From Methanococcoides sp. AM1 (GTDB lineage: Archaea; Halobacteriota; Methanosarcinia; Methanosarcinales; Methanosarcinaceae): a DNA stretch of 64,000 nt. Below the pieces are notes generated by a model. It did no database searches, was not told the DNA's origin, and saw only the letters and a list, made by a program, of their open reading frames with translations. Made by a program: the position numbers and the translations under genes. The stretch lies in contig NZ_CAAGSW010000005.1 of NCBI RefSeq assembly GCF_900774055.1, positions 307,131 to 371,130 of the forward strand, in the 5' to 3' direction. This document shows, in pieces, positions 9,649 through 18,410 of this stretch. Each line of letters opens with the position of its first letter. Position 1 is the first letter of the stretch.

Positions 9649-9914
9649 TAAATGAACACCAAATCTTCTATTTTGTTTAGGCAGCAAGCCTGTTCCACAT
9701 TATACAACGTAAGAAATGCATCAATATAGATGAATGAGAAATACACTACCGATCTCCGACCGCTGTAATCTTTCTCTCTTCTTGATGTATGTGTTTATAT
9801 TTGTTTCCTTTCATGTCAGAAGGAAATAAAATATCTCATTATAATTATACTAATTATTAGAAAAATATATAAGCTATAAAAAACAATGAAATTGCGCCTA
9901 TGAGGTGAATAAAT
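9649..9914. other. Divergent intergenic region between the heme operon and the archaellum operon
   Basis: About 265 bases without a gene. It must carry the outward promoters of both operons. On the plus side a strong TATA box is at 9864-9872. On the minus side a weak candidate (CTATATTGA, around 9724-9731) lies about 80 bases before ahbA. An AT-rich stretch at 9830-9890 may hold further sites. No small coding frame stands out. Confidence 0.5.
9864..9872 (+). promoter_or_regulatory. TATA box of the archaellin operon
   Basis: AATATATAA follows an A-rich stretch (possible BRE, GAAAAA) and predicts a start of transcription near 9893-9895. The leader would then be about 20 bases and carry the strong ribosome binding site GAGGTGAAT just before ATG 9915. 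The arrangement fits a highly expressed archaellin gene. Confidence 0.6.
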
Positions 9915-10475
9915 ATGTGGAACAAAATTTCAAAAGATGACAAAGCATTTACAGGACTTGAAGCAGCAATTGTCCTGATTGCCTTTGTAGTCGTGGCAGC
10001 TGTTTTCAGTTATGTCATGCTAGGGGCGGGTTTCTATACAACCCAGAAGAGCCAGGAAGTAGTACATACAGGTGTAGCGCAGGCAAGTAGCAGTGTTGCA
10101 GTAGCTGGAGATGTTATTATTAAAGGACACACATCAGACGGAAGTGCAACCGAGCTTATTTTCTATGTTACAAATACAGCTGGAGGATCAGCCGTAGATC
10201 TCAGCAAATCAATGCTGACTTACACGGACTCAGATGATTTTAAAGCTAACTGTACATGGACTTCAACAAGTATAATTGGAGATTCTGACTCTCTGGTTGA
10301 AAGAGGTGAAAAATATAAGGTCACTGCCAATCTGGGAAATTCATCATTAACCAGCCTCCCTCCTGTGAATGAACAAATAAAGTTCGAGCTCAAACCACCA
10401 GATGGAGCCGTACTTGTAATACAGAGAACCATGCCTCCAGAAATCACTGCAGGTAGTTACTACACCGTTTATTGA
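9915..10475 (+). CDS. Archaellin (major archaellum filament protein), copy 1
   Basis: 186 residues. It begins with a class III signal peptide: basic/acidic KISKDDKA, then the processing site before FTGLEAAIVLIAF and a long hydrophobic helix to YVMLGAGFY. The ArlK/FlaK-type peptidase would cut after Ala, leaving Gly at +3. The rest is a beta-rich domain rich in Thr, Ser and Asn. It is exported and polymerised by ArlI/ArlJ into the swimming filament. The N-terminal 60 residues are nearly identical to copy 2 downstream; the outer domains differ strongly. SD GAGGTGAAT precedes the start. Confidence 0.95.
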   Translation: MWNKISKDDKAFTGLEAAIVLIAFVVVAAVFSYVMLGAGFYTTQKSQEVVHTGVAQASSSVAVAGDVIIKGHTSDGSATELIFYVTNTAGGSAVDLSKSMLTYTDSDDFKANCTWTSTSIIGDSDSLVERGEKYKVTANLGNSSLTSLPPVNEQIKFELKPPDGAVLVIQRTMPPEITAGSYYTVY

Positions 10476-10489
10476 TGAGGTGATCAAAA

Positions 10490-11050
10490 ATGTTCAAAAG
10501 ATTCTTTAATGATGATAAAGCGTTTACTGGATTGGAAGCAGCAATCGTTCTGGTAGCATTTGTAGTCGTGGCAGCTGTTTTCAGTTATGTCATGCTTGGA
10601 GCTGGGTTCTATACAACCCAGAAAAGCCAGGAAGTAGTACATACAGGTGTAGCACAGGCAAGCAGCAGCGTTGAGATAAGTGGCGACGTTATTGCAACCG
10701 GAGATACAACTAACAATGAAATTTCAAATGTGACCGTTTTTCTGCAGCTTACTGCAGGAGGATCCCCAGTTGACATCAACAAAACCATAGTCACATACAC
10801 TGATATGAGCAACCATGCGTCTTTTAAGTTAACTGATTCACAGATGAATATAACTGCAAAGCACGGTGGTGCAGACAATGACACTCTTCTGGAGAAATTC
10901 GAGAAATTTGAAGTGCTTGTTGATATTAGTGCTTATGATATAGGACCAAACGAAGAGTTCCAGATTGAGATTAAGCCACCTGAGGGAGCTACCTACACTC
11001 TGGAAAGGCAGGCACCTGCTCAGATCGATGCAATAATGACACTCTATTAA
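10490..11050 (+). CDS. Archaellin, copy 2
   Basis: 186 residues, the same length as copy 1, with the same class III signal (DDKAFTGLEAAIVLVAF) and a variable outer domain with several N-x-S/T sequons (such as NVT and NIT) for possible N-glycosylation. It lies 14 bases after copy 1 with SD GAGGTGAT. Bases 10559-10596 match copy 1 (9985-10022) perfectly, including third codon positions. One copy may form the bulk filament and the other a special segment; which is which cannot be told here. Confidence 0.95.
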   Translation: MFKRFFNDDKAFTGLEAAIVLVAFVVVAAVFSYVMLGAGFYTTQKSQEVVHTGVAQASSSVEISGDVIATGDTTNNEISNVTVFLQLTAGGSPVDINKTIVTYTDMSNHASFKLTDSQMNITAKHGGADNDTLLEKFEKFEVLVDISAYDIGPNEEFQIEIKPPEGATYTLERQAPAQIDAIMTLY

Positions 11051-11057
11051 TGAGTGT

Positions 11058-11083
11058 CTCATCTTTTTTTATTTTTAGATGAG
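11058..11083 (+). terminator. Inverted repeat with T-rich core after archaellin 2
   Basis: CTCATCT at 11058-11064 and AGATGAG at 11077-11083 flank a run of T bases broken by one A. Oligo-T tracts terminate archaeal RNA polymerase. Placed between the archaellins and the machinery genes, it would lower downstream expression. A TATA-like AATTATATG near 11137-11145 may be a secondary promoter for the machinery genes. Confidence 0.55.
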
Positions 11084-11173
11084 ATAAAAATTATTGCCTT
11101 TTGATAACTGTTACAATTATTGAGATCGTTATTGAAATAATTATATGTATGAACAGATTCCAGGTGAGAAAAA

Positions 11174-11878
11174 ATGGGTGATGCAGAAGGTTTCGACCAG
11201 TCAATGATTGATGATCTGATGACGAGTGCTGAAGGAGACACCATTGAATCCAAAGTTGCTGACTTGGAAAACGAGGTAGCTGAAATTAAAGGTTCTGTTA
11301 AAAACCTCCTTCTGGATATCAGAGAAACAATGAGCGTTCTTGAGAATCCATTTCAGAACATTCAGGCAATATCCAATCTTACTGCTCCAGCAAATAATCA
11401 AGCACCTTCTACTCCTTTGAATAAACCACCAATCGATGAAGTACCTGATGTAGTTGAAGTTGAAACAGTACCACAGGATACATCAGCTAATACTTCCCAG
11501 AATATAGGAGATAATGTTACAAACAGCAACGATCATGCTAAAGAAGTAAGCTTTCCTCCCGACTTTAAGCTTGTCGACCCTCTTTCATTTCATAAGACAA
11601 TAATCTGGGGACGGGAGATGGTGGAAAAATATGATTCTGAAACTATGCAGGAACTAGTTGAGATATTCTCACTACTGGGCTACATCCCTGATAACATAAA
11701 AGAGATCATACTTAAAATTACAAATATCCTTTATGAAAATAATAATCTCGACGACTCGGTAATGGACCTTTACAGGCTTTATCATATACTCAATCCAGAG
11801 GATTCAAGCCTTGACTCCAAGGTCCTGGATTTCGTTCTGAATGAAAACGATGCGGAGAACCCATGTCAAACGAAGTGA
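11174..11878 (+). CDS. Archaellum accessory protein of the ArlC/D/E (FlaC/D/E) type
   Basis: 234 residues. An N-terminal coiled-coil (about residues 20-60, ESKVADLENEVAEIKGSVKN) resembles ArlC. A Pro/Thr/Asn-rich linker follows, then a C-terminal helical ArlD/E-like domain (FKLVDPLSFHKTIIWGREMV, LGYIPDNIKEIILK). In euryarchaea ArlC/D/E form the cytoplasmic ring that receives chemotaxis signals through CheF. One fused protein here replaces separate C, D and E genes. The domain is more divergent than that of the second ArlD/E protein at 41294-43390. It ends 16 bases inside arlG. Confidence 0.8.
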   Translation: MGDAEGFDQSMIDDLMTSAEGDTIESKVADLENEVAEIKGSVKNLLLDIRETMSVLENPFQNIQAISNLTAPANNQAPSTPLNKPPIDEVPDVVEVETVPQDTSANTSQNIGDNVTNSNDHAKEVSFPPDFKLVDPLSFHKTIIWGREMVEKYDSETMQELVEIFSLLGYIPDNIKEIILKITNILYENNNLDDSVMDLYRLYHILNPEDSSLDSKVLDFVLNENDAENPCQTK

Positions 11879-12336
11879 TAACGACATCGATACTTGTAAT
11901 AGCAAGTGTTGTAGCAGTTGTAGCTTTTATTAGTGCTGTTGTTCCTTCGGTGAATGAGTTGTCACGATCTTACACTTCTGTTGCAAATGAAATGGGAACA
12001 GAGGTCAGAACTGATATAGATATCATTTTTGTTTCCAGTCAGGGAAACAACGTTTCGATCTGGATCAAAAATGTTGGTTCCTCCAGGATCCCTTTATCTT
12101 ATTTTGGGATGAGTGACATATTTATCGCGTCCTCTTCTAATTACTGGCATCCTGATTTTGAAAGCACATCCAATCCCACCTGGAATTACACACTTGAAAA
12201 TGGTGATGGAAATACATGGGACTCAGGTGAAACTATTAAAACAATCATCGAATTAGATAATCTACCCAGTGATACCTATAAGTTAAATTTCGTACTTTAT
12301 AATGGAGTCTCTGGATCAGATATATTCTCCAAGTGA
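11863..12336 (+). CDS. arlG: Archaellum stator protein ArlG (FlaG)
   Basis: 157 residues: a short cytoplasmic start, one N-terminal transmembrane helix (about residues 6-27, ITTSILVIASVVAVVAFISA) and an extracytoplasmic beta-sandwich. ArlG and ArlF form a complex that binds the S-layer and anchors the motor. A GGAG site precedes ATG 11863, and the gene overlaps the end of the ArlCDE-type gene. Assignment rests on order and the SNEVITTSILVIASV start typical of FlaG in methanogens. Confidence 0.85.
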   Translation: MSNEVITTSILVIASVVAVVAFISAVVPSVNELSRSYTSVANEMGTEVRTDIDIIFVSSQGNNVSIWIKNVGSSRIPLSYFGMSDIFIASSSNYWHPDFESTSNPTWNYTLENGDGNTWDSGETIKTIIELDNLPSDTYKLNFVLYNGVSGSDIFSK

Positions 12337-12341
12337 TAGAC

Positions 12342-12815
12342 ATGGGCCTTGATACAGTAATTGTTGCATTTTTTGTGATCACGACCATGCTGGTAGTGGC
12401 AAACACCTTTGTGATAGGGATGAATGAGCTTATTGATTCGGCTTATGATGGCTATAGTGTAATACATACAACTACAATGGATAAAATGCAAACGGATATT
12501 GAGATAAAGACAATCTGGTTTAATTCAACCGAAAGTCATCTTCATTTCATCGTGGAAAATACCGGTGAAACCAAGTTGAACAATTTCAATCTATGGGATA
12601 TTATTGTTATCAAAAACGGTACTGCCGATTATATGGATGGCAACAAATGGACACAGGATGTTTATGATGACCAGCTCAATCCTAATATTCTGGACCCACT
12701 CGAGGAAATGGAAGTTGAGATACTGCAAGAATATAATAATGGAGATGATATTATTTTGAAAGTTGTAACTCCAAATGGCATCATTTCCTCCAAAGGGTAT
12801 ACAATTGGTGGTTGA
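12342..12815 (+). CDS. arlF: Archaellum stator protein ArlF (FlaF)
   Basis: About 157 residues beginning MGLDTVIVAFFVITTML, a single N-terminal helix followed by an extracytoplasmic beta domain with several sequons. ArlF binds the S-layer and pairs with ArlG. I chose ATG 12342 because GTGAT, complementary to the 16S rRNA tail, lies just before it. A GTG at 12333 that overlaps the arlG stop (GTGA) is the alternative and adds three residues. It ends one base before arlH. Confidence 0.85.
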   Translation: MGLDTVIVAFFVITTMLVVANTFVIGMNELIDSAYDGYSVIHTTTMDKMQTDIEIKTIWFNSTESHLHFIVENTGETKLNNFNLWDIIVIKNGTADYMDGNKWTQDVYDDQLNPNILDPLEEMEVEILQEYNNGDDIILKVVTPNGIISSKGYTIGG

Positions 12816-12816
12816 A

Positions 12817-13533
12817 ATGGAAGACGATGACAATAATAAAAACATTGTTTCAAGCGGAAATAATGAAATTGATAAAAAACTTGGAGAAGGCATACCTCTG
12901 GGTTCCCTTGTACTTATAGAAGGCGAAAACGATACCGGAAAAAGTGTTTTATGCCAACAGCTAGTATTTGGAGGATTAAATCAGTTGCACAGGATGGCAT
13001 ATTATTCAACTGAAAACACTATCAAAAGTCTACTTATGCAAATGGAAAGTCTAAGTCTGGATGTATCCGATTTTTACAGTTGGGGGTATCTAAGAATATT
13101 TCCAGTCCACCTTTCCGGTGTTGAATGGACCTCTGAACAAATGAAAGGAACTCTTAATCTGATGGCAGAGCACATCAAGAGCATAAAGGAAAAAGTCATA
13201 ATCATAGACTCCCTCACAATGTTTACGACATATTCTGATGAAGATAATATTCTTGGTTTCCTCACAAGCCTTAAAAATTTTTGTGATAGAGGACTTACTA
13301 TTTTCATCACTCTACATCAGCATGCTTTCAAGGAAGATACTCTTGTAAGGATCAGATCTGCATGTGATTGCCACCTATTTCTTAGGAAAGAGCAGCTTTC
13401 AGATCGCTATATCAGCGTTATGGAAGTTTCAAAGCTCAGGGGTGCAAAGAAAACCACAGGTAATATTGTGAGTTTTGAAGTTCAACCTGGATATGGACTG
13501 AAAATTATACCTATATCTCACGCCAAAACGTGA
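12817..13533 (+). CDS. arlH: Archaellum RecA-like ATP-binding protein ArlH (FlaH)
   Basis: About 238 residues with a RecA/KaiC-like fold. The Walker A motif GENDTGKS is near residues 36-43 and a Walker B-like VIIIDSLT near residue 128. ArlH binds ATP, docks on ArlI and sits inside the cytoplasmic ring of the motor. The frame is open further upstream, but ATG 12817 follows GGTGGT by four bases and agrees with the family length, so I used it. Confidence 0.95.
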   Translation: MEDDDNNKNIVSSGNNEIDKKLGEGIPLGSLVLIEGENDTGKSVLCQQLVFGGLNQLHRMAYYSTENTIKSLLMQMESLSLDVSDFYSWGYLRIFPVHLSGVEWTSEQMKGTLNLMAEHIKSIKEKVIIIDSLTMFTTYSDEDNILGFLTSLKNFCDRGLTIFITLHQHAFKEDTLVRIRSACDCHLFLRKEQLSDRYISVMEVSKLRGAKKTTGNIVSFEVQPGYGLKIIPISHAKT

Positions 13534-13565
13534 AATTTTTATTTTTTTAGTTTTAGGAGGGTTAT

Positions 13566-15398
13566 ATGGTTGAATCTGAAGATATACTTATGAAAGAAGG
13601 TTTCGAAAAGGGGTTAGAAGCTTGCTTTCCATTTAAACCAAAAAAATATGAGGGACATGATCATTCTGACATAAAAAATTGTAGTTTATATAAGATACTT
13701 CCTCCTGAAATGAAAAAAGAAGTAGAGAGAAATCACCATCTTCTGGAATACTTGCACATATTACCGATTGATACGATGGGAATTCCAAGATATGTGTCCA
13801 AACTTGAATCTAAACATGGTGACCTCGAACATCCCAATTTAATATACAAAGCAAGTGACAATGTTTACGTACATATTTATCCAAACAAAAATGGAGTAAG
13901 GGATTATTATATTCCGATAGAGCCAAACCTGCTTGTCGGTGTTGGCAATATACTAAAAGATTTAGAGATGAAGATGCTGGATTACCTCACAGGTATTGAC
14001 TTCGATCCGGAAAATATTGAGGAAAAGACACAGATATTGATCGAAGCTATGGATGATATTTGTGTGATTGGGCAAAAGGAAGTAAATCAGGATTCTTTTG
14101 CAAATTTGAAAAAGGTCCTTGGTTCAAAGTTCTTTCCGAATAAAGGGGAAAACGAAGACGATCACATCTATTTATCTCAAGATCAATATAAGGCATTAAA
14201 ATATTCTCTTCTCAGAGATAAAATAGGATTAGGTTTTCTCGATCCGTATATATGTGACAGCAATATTGAAGATATTACCTGCAACGGATTGGGGTCGATA
14301 TATCTAGAGCACAAAGTCTTTGATGGACTGAGAAGTGTCCTGGAGTTCACTGACCATGACATCCTCAACCACTTTATAATCAAGCTTGCAGAAAGGATAG
14401 GAAAACCCATTACTTTTAAAGATCCCATTGTGGACGCCTCACTTCCGGATGGTTCGAGGATAAACATTGTTTATGGTACTGATGTAAGTAAAAATGGTAG
14501 CAACTTCACAATAAGGAAATTTAATGAAATTCCATTCAGCATACTTCAGGTAATCGATAAAGGAACGATGGACTACAGAGTTGCAGGTTATCTCTGGATT
14601 CTTCTTTCTGAAGGAATGAGTGGCTTTATCTGCGGTGAAACTGCGAGTGGTAAAACGACTTCATTAAATGCCCTTTCAACTTTCATTAGCCCTGATGCAA
14701 AACTGGTTTCTATAGAAGATACTCCTGAATTGCAGATCCCTCACAAAAACTGGACACGTGAAATGACCAGAGGTAGTACAAGAGGCGGGGGTATTGGTGA
14801 AGGAAGTGGTTCGGATGTTACAATGTTCGACCTTCTGAAAGCTGGCTTGAGGCAGAGACCAAATTATATTCTTGTGGGTGAAATCAGAGGAGTAGAGGGA
14901 AATGTTGCATTTCAGGCTATGCAGACCGGGCACCCGGTCATGTCAACATTCCACGCTGCAAGTGTTGAAAAACTAATACAGAGAATTACTGCAGACCCCA
15001 TAAACATTCCAAAAACATATGTTGATAATCTGAATTTTGTTATCATTCAGTCTGCTGTCAGAAGACCTGATGGAAAAATGGTGAGAAGAGTGATCAGTGT
15101 GAACGAAGTTCTTGGATATGATCCTCAAAAAGGTGTCTCTTTCGTAGAAGCCTTTTCCTGGGATCCGGTTACTGATTCTTATGTTTTCAGTGCTCATGGT
15201 AGTTCTTATCTTCTTGAACAGAAAATTGCAACAAGACTAGGCATTCCTTCGAAGAGAAAACATGTTGTCTATGATGAAATCGAGAAAAGAGCAAAAATAT
15301 TAGAACGATTCCAAAAAGAGGGTATCAATAATTTCTATGATTTCTTTGATACCACCTCTAAAATTACAAAACATGGAATGCTGAGGATTAAATTCTAA
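13566..15398 (+). CDS. arlI: Archaellum assembly and rotation ATPase ArlI (FlaI)
   Basis: 610 residues of the type II/IV secretion ATPase family. The Walker A GETASGKTTS (about residues 356-365), the Asp box SIEDTPELQIPH, the Walker B region YILVGEIRGVEG and the His box GHPVMSTFHAAS are all intact. This hexameric ATPase drives both filament assembly and rotation. A strong AGGAGGG lies a few bases before the ATG. The gene is separated from arlJ by 13 bases. Confidence 0.97.
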   Translation: MVESEDILMKEGFEKGLEACFPFKPKKYEGHDHSDIKNCSLYKILPPEMKKEVERNHHLLEYLHILPIDTMGIPRYVSKLESKHGDLEHPNLIYKASDNVYVHIYPNKNGVRDYYIPIEPNLLVGVGNILKDLEMKMLDYLTGIDFDPENIEEKTQILIEAMDDICVIGQKEVNQDSFANLKKVLGSKFFPNKGENEDDHIYLSQDQYKALKYSLLRDKIGLGFLDPYICDSNIEDITCNGLGSIYLEHKVFDGLRSVLEFTDHDILNHFIIKLAERIGKPITFKDPIVDASLPDGSRINIVYGTDVSKNGSNFTIRKFNEIPFSILQVIDKGTMDYRVAGYLWILLSEGMSGFICGETASGKTTSLNALSTFISPDAKLVSIEDTPELQIPHKNWTREMTRGSTRGGGIGEGSGSDVTMFDLLKAGLRQRPNYILVGEIRGVEGNVAFQAMQTGHPVMSTFHAASVEKLIQRITADPINIPKTYVDNLNFVIIQSAVRRPDGKMVRRVISVNEVLGYDPQKGVSFVEAFSWDPVTDSYVFSAHGSSYLLEQKIATRLGIPSKRKHVVYDEIEKRAKILERFQKEGINNFYDFFDTTSKITKHGMLRIKF

Positions 15399-15411
15399 AT
15401 GAGGCGTTGAT

Positions 15412-17031
15412 ATGGACATCTCCAGGATAAAAAATGTTTTCAAGAGAAAAAGTGAAGGTAATCCTTCAAAATCTTTGTCAGGAATAATATCCCGCAGGGT
15501 AGATCGCTTTAAAAAAGAGCTCTACATTAGCAACGATATGCTTTTCTCCTTAACTTACATGGCATCCATATCTACTGCAAATGTAAGCAGGGACAAGATA
15601 TTCGAGAATATATCGAAGAAAACAGAATATTGTCCATATATTTATTTTGAAAAGGTCAAAGATCTATCACAGGACTGGCATTATGATTATGCTAATGCAT
15701 GTGAGCTTGTATCTAGTAAGGTAAATCATGCTAGGCTGCAGGAACTTTTTAATAGGTTCTCCAATGCTATTGCTTCAGGTGAACCAGACATTGATTTTCT
15801 CAAGAAAGAGTGGACATTATTTAAAACAATAAGGAAAGATGAATTCGAGAGAAATCTTGATACCACAAAAGAATGGTCAAACGCTTACACTGCGTTACTT
15901 GTCTCGACATCTCTTGTATCCATTATAATATTACTTTCTGTAATTCTGTATAATTTAGGAGATCCTGCGAAGACGCTTTACGGTACAGCTTTTGTTGTAT
16001 CCTGTATGTCTTTTGGGGGTGTAGCATTACTCTACAAAGGGGTCCCCAGAGATTCGATGGTCCATTGTTTGGATAAGAAATCAAAGGAACAGACCTACAT
16101 TTACAAATGGATGCCAATTACAATACTTTTGGCTATCCTCTCAGTTGTAACACTGACATTGATACCTTCATTTTTGCATCCCATTGATTTCTATGTAGAT
16201 ATCAAAGGTATCGGAATGATTGTAGCGGGCCTGGTCATGCTTCCGGTTGGGATCACAGCTCATAGAGATATTGTCAAAGTTAACAAAAGAGATGAAAGTT
16301 ATACTACATTTATCAGGAGTCTTGGGTCAATAGTGAGTGGATCGGGATTGACAATTCCAAAGGCTCTAATGAAAATCGATCCAAAAAATCTTGGTGAATT
16401 GAAGGGAGTGACTCGTGAACTCTATAAAAAACTTACAATTGGTATGGATTCGAAGTTAAGCTGGGATCAGTTTGTAGAGGAATCCGGTAGTTATTTGATT
16501 CACAAATTTACAAGTGTTTTTGTTGATTCCATTAATTTGGGAGGTGATGCCGAAGAGGTTGGAGAACTTGTAAGTTCATCAAACCTTGAGCTTGTCCTTT
16601 TGAGAATGAAAAGGGATCGTATTTCCACTTCTTTCACATACCTGATCGTCCCCCTCCATATGGCAATGGTGGCCCTTCTTCTTTTCATTGGACAAATACT
16701 TACGATATTCACAAACATCATTTCAGATCTATTTGTACAATATGACATCTCTGAATCTGAGATTGCAGGTGGTTCCGGTGGTGTTGGAATGAATTTGGGT
16801 ATCTTTGGAGGAGTTCCGGTTGAGCTTTTAGGTCAATACGTTGTAGTAGTAATAATCGTATTTACTCTGGCTAATGTTCTTGTAGTAAATGTTGTGAAGG
16901 GAGGGCCCTTATATCTGATTATATTTTATGCTTCAATATTTTTTATTCTTTCGGGAATCATGATGATCAGTGTTCCTCCTGTAGTAGACATGTTCTTTTC
17001 GTTTGACTCATTTATTGAAGGAGGCATATGA
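15412..17031 (+). CDS. arlJ: Archaellum membrane platform protein ArlJ (FlaJ)
   Basis: 539 residues of the GspF/TadC-related family. Hydrophobic segments occur at about residues 165-185, 193-210, 230-250, 265-285, 410-432, 475-497 and 505-530, separating cytoplasmic helical domains. It is the polytopic membrane core on which ArlI acts. It starts 13 bases after arlI and its stop sits one base before the next gene, whose SD (GGAGG) lies inside the arlJ end. Confidence 0.95.
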   Translation: MDISRIKNVFKRKSEGNPSKSLSGIISRRVDRFKKELYISNDMLFSLTYMASISTANVSRDKIFENISKKTEYCPYIYFEKVKDLSQDWHYDYANACELVSSKVNHARLQELFNRFSNAIASGEPDIDFLKKEWTLFKTIRKDEFERNLDTTKEWSNAYTALLVSTSLVSIIILLSVILYNLGDPAKTLYGTAFVVSCMSFGGVALLYKGVPRDSMVHCLDKKSKEQTYIYKWMPITILLAILSVVTLTLIPSFLHPIDFYVDIKGIGMIVAGLVMLPVGITAHRDIVKVNKRDESYTTFIRSLGSIVSGSGLTIPKALMKIDPKNLGELKGVTRELYKKLTIGMDSKLSWDQFVEESGSYLIHKFTSVFVDSINLGGDAEEVGELVSSSNLELVLLRMKRDRISTSFTYLIVPLHMAMVALLLFIGQILTIFTNIISDLFVQYDISESEIAGGSGGVGMNLGIFGGVPVELLGQYVVVVIIVFTLANVLVVNVVKGGPLYLIIFYASIFFILSGIMMISVPPVVDMFFSFDSFIEGGI

Positions 17032-17032
17032 A

Positions 17033-17935
17033 ATGGATTTATCAATTTTAGCAGAAATAGATTCTTCTATTATCCTGGGAATTATTGTTAGCACAATAGT
17101 AATGAGTTTAGCAGTTTTTTATGATAAATATAGAGAGAATAATAGTACTGATTCTAATACCTCCATATCAAATTCATTTGAAATGCTAGGTCAACTCATT
17201 GATTTTTCCAGATTTAAAGTATCGAATCCTTTTGCTGGATCAGGTCAAAAAATCAAGAGACTGATTACCAGTGATTCTAGTTCAAAAGATACTGAAACAT
17301 CAGAGTTAGAAGTTGATACAGAGTCAAATTATTCTGCTATCAAAAACAATTTAAGATCAAATATATCATATATTAAGTTAAGTCTATCCGGAAAAGGTGA
17401 CCAGAAAAACGAATCTATATTTGCAGATATGGATAGTTCTGAAAATGCTGCTTCCACAGAAAGATCAAATCTAAATTTTGATGTCGATGAAATTCTAAGA
17501 AATAAAAAAAGTGAATTGGATTTTGATGACAATCTGATTAATGAGATGGCTACAGCAGGTGGTCTGGGCAGTCAAACTGGAGTTGAAGAGCCGGATTCGG
17601 ATTTGTCACATAATAATGATTTATCTATTGATATAGATGAATTTGAATTTGGTTTTGGAGAGGGCGGAGATGGGCCAGACAATGAATTTGCTTTCGAGAT
17701 GTCTGGAGATGAAACTTACGATGACGATTTTACCAATGTTGTAGCTGTCGATGATTTTTCCTTTGATGATGACGACGATAATTTCATAGAGTCATTGAAA
17801 AATGACATAATTATTGATGAGAAAGAGAAAATCGATTTCATGTCAGAATTGAAAGGAGAAAGTTTAGACATCGAAGAAATTAAAACTGAACTTGGAGAAG
17901 TTTTAGAAACTATTAAAAGGTACAACACCCGCTAA
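17033..17935 (+). CDS. Unrecognised single-pass membrane protein with an acidic tail, after arlJ
   Basis: About 300 residues from ATG 17033, which follows GGAGG within arlJ; the frame is open back to 17003. One N-terminal transmembrane helix (about residues 11-30, SSIILGIIVSTIVMSLAVFY) precedes a long, low-complexity cytoplasmic or outer domain rich in Asp, Glu, Ser and Asn. It has Asp runs near residues 240-255 and no Cys. Base composition is more AT-rich than the upstream arl genes. The position in the operon suggests an archaellum or signal-coupling role. Topology resembles crenarchaeal ArlX only loosely. Function unknown. Confidence 0.75.
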   Translation: MDLSILAEIDSSIILGIIVSTIVMSLAVFYDKYRENNSTDSNTSISNSFEMLGQLIDFSRFKVSNPFAGSGQKIKRLITSDSSSKDTETSELEVDTESNYSAIKNNLRSNISYIKLSLSGKGDQKNESIFADMDSSENAASTERSNLNFDVDEILRNKKSELDFDDNLINEMATAGGLGSQTGVEEPDSDLSHNNDLSIDIDEFEFGFGEGGDGPDNEFAFEMSGDETYDDDFTNVVAVDDFSFDDDDDNFIESLKNDIIIDEKEKIDFMSELKGESLDIEEIKTELGEVLETIKRYNTR

Positions 17936-17980
17936 TTTACATTGATAGATCAGTTAAACCAGGAAAAAGGTGATCAAAAT

Positions 17981-18142
17981 ATGTTAGAAGCAAAATACAT
18001 AGGTCTTATAGTCTTAGCATTGTTTTCAGGTTCAATGCTTGTGTATCAATGGCTTTCACTCTACAATAGACTTGACTACAGTGTTGTTTTTTATGCTGCA
18101 CTTTTGATATTTTCGTTTTCTTTAATGCTTTTGAAGAAATGA
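17981..18142 (+). CDS. Small two-helix membrane protein at the end of the archaellum operon
   Basis: 53 residues from ATG 17981, chosen because AAGGTGAT (17967-17974) precedes it; the in-frame codons upstream lack a start signal. Two hydrophobic helices (about residues 6-24 and 33-50) are joined by a short loop SLYNRLDYS, and the chain ends LLKK. It is 45 bases after the acidic protein gene and probably cotranscribed. I do not recognise a family. Confidence 0.6.
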   Translation: MLEAKYIGLIVLALFSGSMLVYQWLSLYNRLDYSVVFYAALLIFSFSLMLLKK

Positions 18143-18410
18143 ATGTTTGGAAGTTTAGAATAAACTAACTTAACACATACATTTAATTTTTTTACCAATG
18201 TGCCCAATCATTTTTATTGATTTTAATATTTGCCCCTCTGATATTTTTCAAGAAATTCTATTAAGAAATTACAATGAAAAACAGATCTTATCAGAATTTA
18301 GAGTTATCTGAATCATTACAAATCAATAATTTATAATAAGACCAATAAACCGATATTATTAACAAAAAAGATGAAGAGACGTTTTTAGAAGAACAGGTAC
18401 TGAATCCGCC
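18143..18410. terminator. Convergent intergenic region between arl and che operons
   Basis: About 268 bases, very AT-rich, without a supported gene. A seven-base T run at 18187-18193 on the plus strand would end the archaellum transcript. An A run at 18364-18369 gives TTTTTT on the minus strand just past cheR and would end the che transcript. Confidence 0.45.
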
